Source: Rhabdophis nuchalis (taxonomy: Eukaryota; Chordata; Lepidosauria; Squamata; Natricidae). From it: a stretch of DNA of 64,000 bases. The notes under the pieces are model-generated. The model was given only the letters and a program-made list of their open reading frames with translations. It ran no database searches and was not told the DNA's origin. The DNA lies in contig CM077643.1 in assembly GCA_039707465.1 (NCBI GenBank), positions 326,266,919-326,330,918 of the forward strand. The letters run 5' to 3'. How positions within the stretch are numbered: position 1 is the stretch's first letter; the number at the start of each line of letters is the position of its first letter. The translations under genes were made by a program, and so were the position numbers. Of the stretch, positions 54,525-64,000 are shown in pieces.

Positions 54525-56139
54525 ATTCACAAACTATGGCATTTTATTTCAGAGGCCTTTGCTTACATTTGTACAATATATTACATAATTCCATTGTCTG
54601 CAGAACCTAATATATATTTTATAGCTTTTCTTTATATGCCTTTCCTTCAATGTTTGTCAACAATTTTTACAGTCCTGTACATATCTGAAGAGTTTGAAAC
54701 CATTTTCAATAAAATCAGTTACCTTTAAACACACACTACTAAGACTGAAAATGCTTTTCTTAGAAAAGTCAAATGTAAAGATTCAGACACTCTAGCATCT
54801 ACAAACAGAATGTTTGAAATTCTTACATGTTGTATTGCCAGAAAAAGAAAAAAAACATGCCAGCCCCCATAAGCCCAGCCAAAAGAAGTACACAGAACTA
54901 CAATTAAAACAGTAAAACAATCTGTACAGTAAAGTACTGTGTATTAACAGTGCCAGGTATTAAATAGCTCGAATGAACACTCCCGCAATATACAAATGTC
55001 TTACAAAGTTGTGTAATTAAATACAAGTGCCAAACGAGAGGGCATGGGTTCCATACAACATAAAGTCAATAGAAGTGAAAACAGCTGAGTTGATTTTGGA
55101 TTTTATACAAGGCAATTAAAAAAAAATCGTTTCAACCACTCAGTTAGCTATTTATATTATAAACAACTATCCCTTTGTGGCAATGTTCTTTTCAACAATG
55201 ACTTAATATTAACACCCTTTACTCCTTCTTGAAGACCTCTCAATTGCAGCTCATAATAAAATAAGCATTACTAATGAAATATTTGTTGTTTTAACTGAAA
55301 AGAAACTTTTACAAGAAAACACAAAAATATAAGTGTTATAATTCATTATGAATAAATATACACTTTAAACTGGCTAAATACAATCTTTGTACATTAAGAT
55401 TTAATACAGTTTGTTAGCCGTTTTCTTCCTTTTTCACAATGTATTTTTATCAAAATTAAAAAAAATACTGATTCATAGAAAAATGGCAAAGTACAGTAGT
55501 TTCATTCCAATTCATGAGCTATCAAAAACCCATGATAACCTATTTTGCCTAATTCAAACCTGTAAACATTAGTCAGCCTTTTAAGCAGAATCCTTATATT
55601 TGGTTGTCAATCTGATGAGAAACATCCTGTTAACGGCAGGTTTGGAACTGAATTACCTGTGCTTGACTTGTACAGTTATAGTCACCATTAAGGCAACAGT
55701 TAAAAAACAATTATCTTGTAAAAATGAAAATAGGTTCATTTTTCCTAAAGAATGGAAAAATATCAAATGTTCCAGCTTTAACAAAATACCAGGGAATACG
55801 TGAACAGTAAGCCACTTTAATGTTTTAATTTGGCCTACCAAACAACTGCACGCTTACCACATTGATTCTACTGGCAGTGAACAACTTCCATTTGCCACAG
55901 TGGAAGGCCTTCAATTCATTCAACATACAATTCCCAGACAAGTTGGAAACAATTATTGCTTGAGGAAAAGCAGTCTGTTGTACTTTTTCTTCATAAAAGT
56001 GCACTTAAGTGCAAAGTTAGCTTGTCAAGATTTTTTTTTAAATACAAAATAGTGCTTGTCTGAATTTTGTGCCACTGTGCAGTATAAAAAGTGGCTCTCA
56101 GCAGCCATTAAGTGCAAAGTGCTTCGGCAAGTCTTGCTG
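54525..56139 (-). other. ARID4B: ARID4B 3'UTR (probable)
   Basis: AT-rich sequence after the ARID4B stop on the minus strand. A candidate AATAAA (TTTATT on the plus strand) lies at about 54544-54549, giving a 1.6-kb 3'UTR. Other signals upstream cannot be excluded. Confidence 0.5.
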
Positions 56140-56270
56140 TCACCTGCACTCAACTGACATTCCATTCTGTGATGAACTGGACACGGGTGGGTCTGCTAAA
56201 CTTAACATAACTGCTGCCGTAATGGTACTGGAGGAAGGCGAGGAAGAAGAGGAGGATGTGGTTGCAGCAC
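56140..56270 (-). CDS. ARID4B: ARID4B last coding exon
   Basis: 131 nt encoding a Ser run, [14 protein letters not shown] and NGMSVECR with a TGA stop at 56142-56140. Acceptor ATCATTGCAG. Confidence 0.95.
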
Positions 56271-59200
56271 CTGCAATGATAGGAGTAAACAAATAAATTG
56301 CCCCATCTGAATATTTGCTACTAAAACTAAAATAGAGTATTGTTCATATATATGTATGTATGTAAATATGCATGCATGCATATATTTTAGAAAAGTCTAG
56401 CTGCTCAACCTTTGTAGTCTACAAAGTAACTGTAAGGACTTATGGCTTTGATAACTATAAACTTTAACAGGCATTTATTAAGTGAGTTTTGTCTCATTTT
56501 ACGACCTTTCTTGCCACAGAGGTTAAGTGAATCATTGTCGTTGATAAGTTAGTAACATGGTTGTTAAGTGAATCTGGCTTCACCATTGACTTTGCTGGTC
56601 AGAAAGTTACAAAAGGGGATCACACAACATTGGGATATAGTGACGATCGTAAGTATGAGTCAGTTACCAAGCATCTGAATTTTGATCATATGATCATGGG
56701 GATGCAACAAAGGTTATAAGTGTGAAAAACGGTCATGTCACTTTTTCCAGGGCCGCTGTTACTTTGAATGGTCATTAAATGAACTATTGTAAGTCGAGGA
56801 CTAGCTGTAGATATGCACAATTATGGACACTCTTATTCTGAATTAAATTAAGAAAAGAGAAGACTGTACCCTTATTAAAGTTAACTATCCCTATTTTTTT
56901 ATAGTGGATCTCTGAGAATTCACTAAAATCTTGTAGTGTTATATTCTGTTTATTTTAAAATAAGAAAAAACATATGTGGGATGACCAAGTTGCTTATTTT
57001 ATATTTTTGAAGAAATCCAGATAATTTAGTGCTCTTTTATAAGCGCACGTCCAACTTATAAGCAGTAAAACAAAGAAGACTTAACTTCTATAAAAAGCAA
57101 TTATCAGAGTACTTTTTTCTGAATTTAAAACTGCAGCATCAGGCAGATCCTTTATTCAAATAGCCCAAATACATACAAACTGCCCCTAAGGCATGTCATA
57201 CAAGGCATGTATGTTTTAACTTGCTTTCAGAATTGAATATTCCTCAAATGCCTGTGTTCATTGTTATCTGTCAATATGTAAAATAATGTTAAGGCCGTGC
57301 CATATTAAATACAGTGATGGGATACACAGAAAGAAATTGGCTCAGTTCTAAAGAAACAGCACTTAGATCAAGGAGTTAAGGTGGTCTGTGTTATTACTAT
57401 GGAAAGTGTAACTTTTTCTTACACATGCCAGAAGTAATTATCAGAAATATAAGGATAAATACTAGAATGTAACAGTTTGTGGATATTATGAAAATTAGTT
57501 GCTGATCTTTAGATTGTTAAAATATTAGTCTGAATCCTGCCTGTAGTAGCTCCATTTTAAAAAAAATCTATGCATGAGGCCAAAAGTTGGCTAGTTTTTC
57601 CTACTAACCCCTCCAGAAATGTATGTTGTTCACTAAATAATTGTAATGAAATAACTCTCCTTCTTCCAAACTTGCTTGCATCCCCCCTACTCACCAATAC
57701 TAACAAGGTTGAAACTTAAGTCCAATTGTGGACCTTTGTTTCATTGTGGTCCTCTTTTTTGCTGTGTCTCTCCCTAGGATAATTTTTAAAAATCCATTTG
57801 TATTTATAGATTTTAAGCTTGAAAACAATAGGTGAGATAAAAGAAAGGTGTTGATCCTTATTTTAGACTCTAAAAGACTCTAAAATTCTATAAATCTAAA
57901 AACCCATATGGAACAACCAAGCCTGTTATGAAAACTTTTCTTACAAAAACATTTTCTTTTTTCAAACAAGAAATTGCAATTCAAAGTCATTAAATATAAC
58001 CCTAACAGTTACAGAGTAAGACCTAATATTTTAAAAGACAATTAAGGGTAAAACTCTAAGTTTAGGAACTCTATTTAGTCCCAGTAAAAAAAAAAAAGGT
58101 GGGGTGGCAGCATATTGAGGCCTTATCACTTACTTTCCCGCTCTTTTTTCTTCAAACGCTTTCTTCTTCTATCAATGGAAGCAACTTCAGATTTTAAAGA
58201 CATGTAGTGCTTCCTGATTTCCTGAAGTTTTTCTTGAAGGATTGAAATGCGTTCTGCACTGGTCATATTTTCTAGGTCAGCTGGAAAATAAAGCAACTTG
58301 TATTAGCCTAAATCAAAATCCCAGTTCATTTTTATTTAATGAAAGCAATGTACTGTATATACAGCATTACATTCAGCATCTCTCAACTATGGAATCCAAT
58401 CTATGCTAGTCCCTCAACCCTTTTGGAAAAAGCAATTCTTGACAAAATGGATAACTGTTGCTCAGGCTTATAATATTATTCTTATTAATCAGTGGAGACC
58501 AATTTTCATAACTTATGTTTGTTCAATCCCTCAGAGCTAGTTACTTATGCATTAGAGTAATTACAATATTTATACCAGTATGTCAATTAATTAACAGTCA
58601 CACATCTTATGAATGAACTGTTTCTATAAGCGAAAATTTGAAAAAACAACAACAGTAGGAAAGGCTATGATAAAGTGAAAACTTTTCCCCATATATATGT
58701 AATTGACAACTCCTTGCTGAATCAATAAACATGATGGAAATAAAGCCAGTGTAATAATAAATGGAATATTTAGTAAAAGATTCAATATGGAGTGGAGAAT
58801 AAGATAGAAATATGCTAAATGCTTTTGGTTGTTTAATTACTTATAAAGGTTTAATGAATCCTTGGGGTTAGGTTTAGGTTTGGGAATAGGAAAGTTATGT
58901 AAGAATTCTGTGGTTTGCATGAAACTTAAGAAGGCTGTATGATGCAATGAAGAGTGTATAATGTAAAGAAGAGTATGAATCTGAATGTTAATCTACAGGT
59001 ACTTTCCCCTTAACCTGTTAAGAGTGAAACTTTGGGAGCTACATGCCTTGTCATTTCAACTTGTCATTAGAGGAAGTTTTTTTTTGGTTACAAACAGGTT
59101 AACTGGAGCAACAAAATTTCTACAGCTCCACTGAAGTGAAAAGTGAAGTGAAATGTAACATAGGAAGCAATGTGTGGATATGATCAAAATAATACTGATT

Positions 59201-60304
59201 TTCAATAATACAAATTTATGGAGAGGTACAGTGAACAGTATAGGTATAAATTAGGTGTAATTAGAATTAATCTCCTTCCCCTTTAATTGAGCTTTTACTA
59301 CTTCTTACACTTTTCAGAGCTTTGCATAATAATGCTTTTTCGCAGGTTTACTGACTGTATTTTACTGCATCATATGGAAATGAAAGGTTACGTCCATTCT
59401 TGGGAATTCAGCAGATTTGAATTCAAAACCCTTGGTACACTTCCAGAATTCAGGAGAGGCAAACTCAGCCACAGGAAATCTTTACTTACATAATTGGAAA
59501 CTCCATTTATAAAGTTTTGGCAAACGACTGTTCTGTTCTTTGAGATCGGAATCTTTTTCTCCATTTTTCCCACATTTTCCAGGAGACTGTATTCTAGCTG
59601 GAGCTTTTGTATGCTGAGATTTCATCCCGGTAGCAACTGATTTTGCTGGCTGAGATTTGGCAATACTTTCTCCAGCAGAAAGTTCTTCACTATCACTACT
59701 GTTTGCTGAAAGAAGAGACAACAGATGAACTTTATAGGCTTAGATTGATAAACATTTCAGCACTTCAAATGCTTATATACAGTCACAACAAACATTATCT
59801 TCTTGTCCTCCAATAAAATACGCAATGGAATGTTTTCATAGACAAATTAAAAACTTGCATTGTTTTTAGAGATAAGTAAGAATATGACTCACTTGGGGGG
59901 CACTGCACAGTTTCCTAAGGGTGGGAGCAATCTTTAAGCGGGGTTCAATTTAGAATGTTTTGGCAGGCTGAAAGAGGAAGGGGAAGTACTTTTAAAGGAT
60001 CTTCAATGCTTTGGGGGAGTTCAGAAAGGGCTGCAGAGAGAAGGAACCAGCAGAAGTTTCTTCCCCTCTATTCTGTCACTATAAATACAGGTATGAAATT
60101 TTTCTTTCTCCTGATTTCAGAAGGATACTTTTGGATTCAGCTCATGATGTATTCTTAAGTTTTAAGACCAAGTTTTACACTCTATCAATTTGCCATACTT
60201 ACTACTTTTGTTCTTCTTTTTGTTGTTCGCCACAGATGTTTTATGACTTCTTTTCTGCTTTTTCGAGGGACCACCACCCTGGCTATCTTTAAGTCTTTTC
60301 TGGC
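56140..60304 (-). CDS. ARID4B: ARID4B C-terminal exons (partial gene, four last coding exons)
   Basis: ARID4B (BRCAA1/SAP180) is a nuclear subunit of the Sin3A-HDAC complex with Tudor, ARID and chromo-barrel domains; only the C-terminus lies here. Exons on the minus strand: 60304-60203, 59705-59490, 58280-58134, 56270-56140. Phases close (each junction splits a codon 1+2). Visible segments are a Lys/Ser-rich stretch ending NNKKKNKS, then [46 protein letters not shown], the coiled-coil-like [38 protein letters not shown], a Ser run, and the end [10 protein letters not shown]. The paralogue ARID4A shares part of the coiled coil, but the Ser-rich VECR ending and the RBM34/TOMM20 neighbours fit ARID4B. 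Earlier exons lie beyond 64000. Confidence 0.95.
56455..56815. repeat. AGTCCT inverted-end repeat, copy 5
   Basis: Inverse orientation: ends TATTGTAAGTCGAGGACTAGC and contains GTGAAAAACGGTCATGTCAC and GTTAAGTGAATC units. In the last ARID4B intron. Confidence 0.65.
58134..58280 (-). CDS. ARID4B: ARID4B penultimate coding exon
   Basis: 147 nt encoding [19 protein letters not shown] through [10 protein letters not shown]. Acceptor TTTTCCAG, donor GAAA|GTAAGT. Confidence 0.96.
59490..59705 (-). CDS. ARID4B: ARID4B coding exon, third from last
   Basis: 216 nt encoding [16 protein letters not shown] through KLYKWSFQL. Acceptor TTCTTTCAG, donor TTAT|GTAAGT. Confidence 0.95.
60203..60304 (-). CDS. 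ARID4B: ARID4B coding exon, fourth from last
   Basis: 102 nt encoding [20 protein letters not shown] and a Lys/Asn-rich end. Acceptor TTGTACAG, donor AGTA|GTAAGT. Confidence 0.88.
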
Positions 60305-62036
60305 CTGTACAAGCTTTATTAACATAAAAATAATATATTTTTACATGAATATCTCAGAAACACATTTCAATTTTGATTATATAATTTTGCAGTGACAACC
60401 TTTTATAACCTAGTTGGAAACAGGGCAACTGGCTTCAAAATGGCTGCAGCTTAACATAAAAACATTTTAAAATGTATTAATTTAATTTTTAAAAATAATA
60501 ATAAGACAGCTTCATTAAGCTATCAGGAAACAGGAATGTAACATTTTAAAAGGAAGGGAGAAAGAACAGAATTTTCAAAAATTATAGTTAAAATCTTACT
60601 CATACTAAATAGGAAGAGAATATGAACCTCACATAACTTCCCTCAAACAAAGATTCTTGACTAGACATAAAGGCAGTCCCACATAGAAACCAATCCACTA
60701 ATTATGTTTGAATATAAACAGCATATGAACTAATTACATGGTCATTTTATTCTGGGAAGATATATAATTGACATGTCAGCTGAGGTGAATTAAGGCATTC
60801 CTGGCCATTGCCTCCTCCAGAGAAAGATTGGGATACACACACACACTTTTCATTTCCTCTATCTGGGACAACATGACTTCATTCAGTACAGGAAGATCTA
60901 TCAACTTTTTGGAACTGCGACAATCTTCCCCCTCCCTAGCACCTCCATCTTGTCTGGATTTAATTTCAATTTATTGTCCTTCACTGAATCTACTATTGAT
61001 TGCAGTAGGCTTTTAGAAGAACCAAACCATTATTTGATAATATTACAGAACTATAAATTTGGGGATTATTAGTATATTAATAGTACCCAGCTCCATATTT
61101 TAAAGAAGAGAGCTATAAGAAGCTCCTTATACTATTTCCTCTTTCAAACAGCAACTATCTCCAAATTACATAATTTGAAAGCTGTCAAGAGAGAGGAATA
61201 GAGCCACCTCAAACCAATTCTTCATATTTTAGAAAGATAATTCTGGACAAGGGATTTCAGAAGCAGTAGAACGGTTCTCTATTCCGCTTTCTAGCTCATT
61301 CTCATTTCTACTTCTATGTTTTCCATTATCTCACCTTCACCAAAGGGTATTCAATGAACTGCTGTGGGCCATCTCAGAATATCAGACCTTGTTAAGGTAG
61401 GGGCTTTCACCAGATTTTAAGATTCCCCCCAGACACATCTCTGAAATCACCTCCCTCCAGGCAAGCCGAACAATATTTATCTAGCTCACACTGTATGCCC
61501 TATCCTTGGAACATTAAAGGCTGGAAAGTAAGAAGAAAATATCCTAGTTTGTATCTCCAATTATGATGTAGTTTTGTCACAAGAAACATGGCATGTGGGA
61601 GCATTGTGCTTGGAGGAATAGAAGTATTGTGAAAGCAGAGTTTGGAGTGGGGTAGGAGGAGCTTTACATTTATCTTGTTTGCTAGTTTCCACTTCTTTAC
61701 AGATTCAAATCACTAGTTTGCAATCCCTACAATATGTCATAGCAATGTGAAAGAATGAAATGCCCTGCATTATTTAAATTCTTCAAGAGTCATTTATTGT
61801 TGATATATTCATTCCTCCCTTACTTATTCGAGTACAAATCAAAACTGTGGGAAGAAAAATAAAATTATACTTAGAAGGTTTATTAAGTAGGCTTCCATCA
61901 ATGTATTTTATACAGACTGGAAACTTCAGTGCAAAAACTGGGATTGATGATGAGGAGCTTGTGATCAGATTGCATCAACCCCCTGATCAGATAATATTGC
62001 CCTGGTATTGCAACAATCCAATAACAAGATTGGAAA
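60305..62036. other. ARID4B: ARID4B intron sequence
   Basis: AT-rich, with no further ARID4B exon recognised. Confidence 0.4.
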
Positions 62037-62445
62037 TTTTCTTCGGGTGCCGTCCACTAGGCAATGCCAGCAGGCGACGCTCAGGGGAAGGGCCTTCTCT
62101 GTGGTGGGCCCAACCCTCTGGAACGACCTACCCCCCGAAATCAGAACTCCGCTCCTTCCGCCAGAAGTTAAAGACTCACTTCTTCCATCAGGCTGGCCTG
62201 ACCTAATTTTTTATATACCTAGCCGCAGAAATAAATTGTTTAATCAGAATTTTAAGGGGTAATTGCTAGGGTTTTAGGGGTTTTAATATTGATTTTAGCA
62301 CAGGGCTAATTTAATTCGGTTTTAATATTTTGTATTTTGTATATTGTTGTATTTATTGGATTTTTAATTTCCTATGCACCGCCCCGAGTCCCCTTGGGGG
62401 AGAGGGGGCGGTCTATAAATTTAATAAAATAAATAATAATAAATA
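62037..62445 (+). mobile_element. L3/CR1-type LINE 3' end in an ARID4B intron
   Basis: Reads FRVPSTRQCQQATLRGRAF, then SVVGPTLWNDLPPEIRT; after an internal frame change comes FRQKLKTHFFHQAGLT and a stop. The 3'UTR ends CCGCCCCGAG...TATAAATTTAATAAAATAA with an (AAT)n-type tail. Confidence 0.88.
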
Positions 62446-62744
62446 ATAATAACATTTTGCTTTATACAAAAGTGCTTTTTAAACTGATTTTGGCAGTATT
62501 AAATGGATCTATTACCAGTGATATTGGCAGATATATTACTAGACTGGTAGTAGCCCATCTTTGGTTGGTAATAAAGTAGTGTTGCTGAATGCTACTCACT
62601 TAAGTTTACAGTTGCCAACAAATCTGATCATTGTCCAAATATATTTAACAACATTTGATAGAATTATTTTACCATCCTGCTATTTTTGTAACAAAGCTTG
62701 CCCAGGTGTTATTAGATAAGTCTTCTTAGTTTGATGGTAAAACT

Positions 62745-63020
62745 GATATAGTCCATGACTTAATACCAGTCGCATAACAACCATTTAAAATTATGATGAT
62801 CCATAAAGCACTTCTTGGCATTGTAAAATATCCCCTGGGCACATGATCACATTCCGAGCGCTTGGCAACCTGCTCGCCTTTACGACTGGTTTTACGATTA
62901 TCTTCCTTTCCTACTAGCATCCCACGATCACATGATTATGATTTGAGACATTTTTTTGTCAGCAAAAACTGCCATTCGGAAGTATGAGTTAGCACTTATG
63001 ACCATGGTATTTGCTTAATG
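62745..63020. repeat. AGTCCT inverted-end repeat, copy 6 (partial)
   Basis: Starts ATATAGTCCATGACTTAATA and contains CACATGATCACATTCCGAGC and CTTATGACCATGG. The far end is degraded. Confidence 0.5.
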
Positions 63021-64000
63021 GCTGCCAAATCAGTAAAATGCAACCTAAGCAGCCGCAAATTAAATTCCTAGATTGATTGGATATGAATTGATCCTGAGAG
63101 ACAAACAGGCAAAGATTCAGGGCTGGCAGATTTACATTAGTTTATGTTATAGTGCTCAGCATCTGGGAAAAAGTATTCTTAAAAATGTGGTTTATCCCTT
63201 TAACTGACTTAAGCTTGGATTCAATTCAATATACAGGAGCAAACTGTGATGCAAATTTAATGATTCCCTAATTGATAAGTATCTATTCCTATGAATATTT
63301 AAAACATATGAGAATACAAGTAAAAGTGAGATATAATGCAAAAGGATATCTAACCAAAGCAGTGAAAGAAACAGAGTGCAGGGATGCTTTGTTATCTCCC
63401 ACTACTTAAAGCAACCAGGCTTTCTATCCTAAGATGGCCCAATAGCATGCCAACTCACTTTTATATGTTGATTATGTGCTAGTTTTACCTTTCAAGGCCT
63501 ATAGGTTGATGTGCTATAAACTATTCTAAGTCTAAGAGTTGAGCATCCGAGTTACACAATTGGCAAACAGGAGAACACATAATCAAACAAGTCAAACATT
63601 TTAAATACTTAGGGCTGGCTTTCCAAGCCTCTGGAGCGTGAGATACACAGGGGACAATGTATCCCAAAGAACACAGATCATTCTCAGCTATACAAGCTTT
63701 CTATTTTAACTGAGTTGCACAGTTTATCCAGCTGCTGTTAAGTTATGCCCGGCTATTGTATGGGATTCAATTAGAGCTTTGTAGCAGGATGGTTAGTTAA
63801 ACCTAAATTCTGGTCCCTTGCTGTGTCCCCAGTATAATGCTTCACTAAGAAGCAGAAGTAATTTAGAGGGTCTGGATTCTCTTTAATTTTTGGTTGAAAG
63901 TGTTACATAGCTCAGGTGAATTGGCCACTTTAATTATAGCAGATGATTTTGATTCTTGCTGGAAAAAGTATAATCACATGGCATTTCATTTCTGTTTTTT
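63021..64000. other. ARID4B: ARID4B intron sequence, nothing recognised
   Basis: No exon or clear repeat before the window edge. Confidence 0.35.

Noticed and set aside
56069..56296. Plus-strand open frame with a Glu/Asp-rich run
   Set aside because: It is the reverse strand of the Ser-rich last exon of ARID4B, which matches the family on the minus strand.

Overview
This is a vertebrate nuclear window, almost certainly from a squamate reptile and probably a snake. Short exons sit in long AT-rich introns, canonical GT-AG junctions can be placed to the base, and the repeat set is squamate in character: a Sauria SINE, BovB/RTE ends, L3/CR1-type LINEs with AT-rich microsatellite tails, a SPIN-like hAT element and many other short hAT elements. 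No prokaryotic, organellar or CRISPR features were seen.

Three known protein genes lie in a row on the minus strand, in the same order as on human 1q42.3. TOMM20 (five coding exons, 31957 down to 21085) encodes the outer-membrane import receptor. RBM34 (eleven coding exons, 49601 down to 34532) encodes a nucleolar protein with two RRM domains. The last four coding exons of ARID4B (60304 down to 56140) encode the C-terminus of a Sin3/HDAC-associated chromatin protein; the rest of that gene lies beyond the right edge. Every exon phase closes: TOMM20 gives 146 residues and RBM34 gives 412.

The most unexpected region is 51.6-54.2 kb, between the RBM34 promoter and the ARID4B 3' end. On the plus strand it holds three to five exon-like open segments with good splice sites and compatible phases. 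They encode a protein-like sequence I do not recognise. It would be head-to-head with RBM34 and tail-to-tail with ARID4B.

Layout: 1-18.5 kb is intergenic and rich in mobile elements (a Ty3/gypsy remnant split by an L3 LINE, CR1 and BovB pieces, a Sauria SINE with a hAT element in its tail, and a frameshifted L3 LINE). 18.5-32.2 kb is TOMM20 with its 3'UTR and GC-rich promoter; intron 2 holds a 3-kb L3 LINE with a long open reverse-transcriptase frame, and intron 1 holds the SPIN-like element. 32.3-33.3 kb is a LINE split by a solo LTR. 34.5-49.7 kb is RBM34, full of short DNA transposons. 49.7-54.5 kb holds the candidate gene. 54.5-64 kb is the ARID4B 3'UTR, last exons and introns.

Two long inverted repeats stand out. 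One has perfect 38-bp arms at the 5' junction of an L3 copy. The other has 43-bp arms flanked by (AAT)n and (ATT)n in TOMM20 intron 4.
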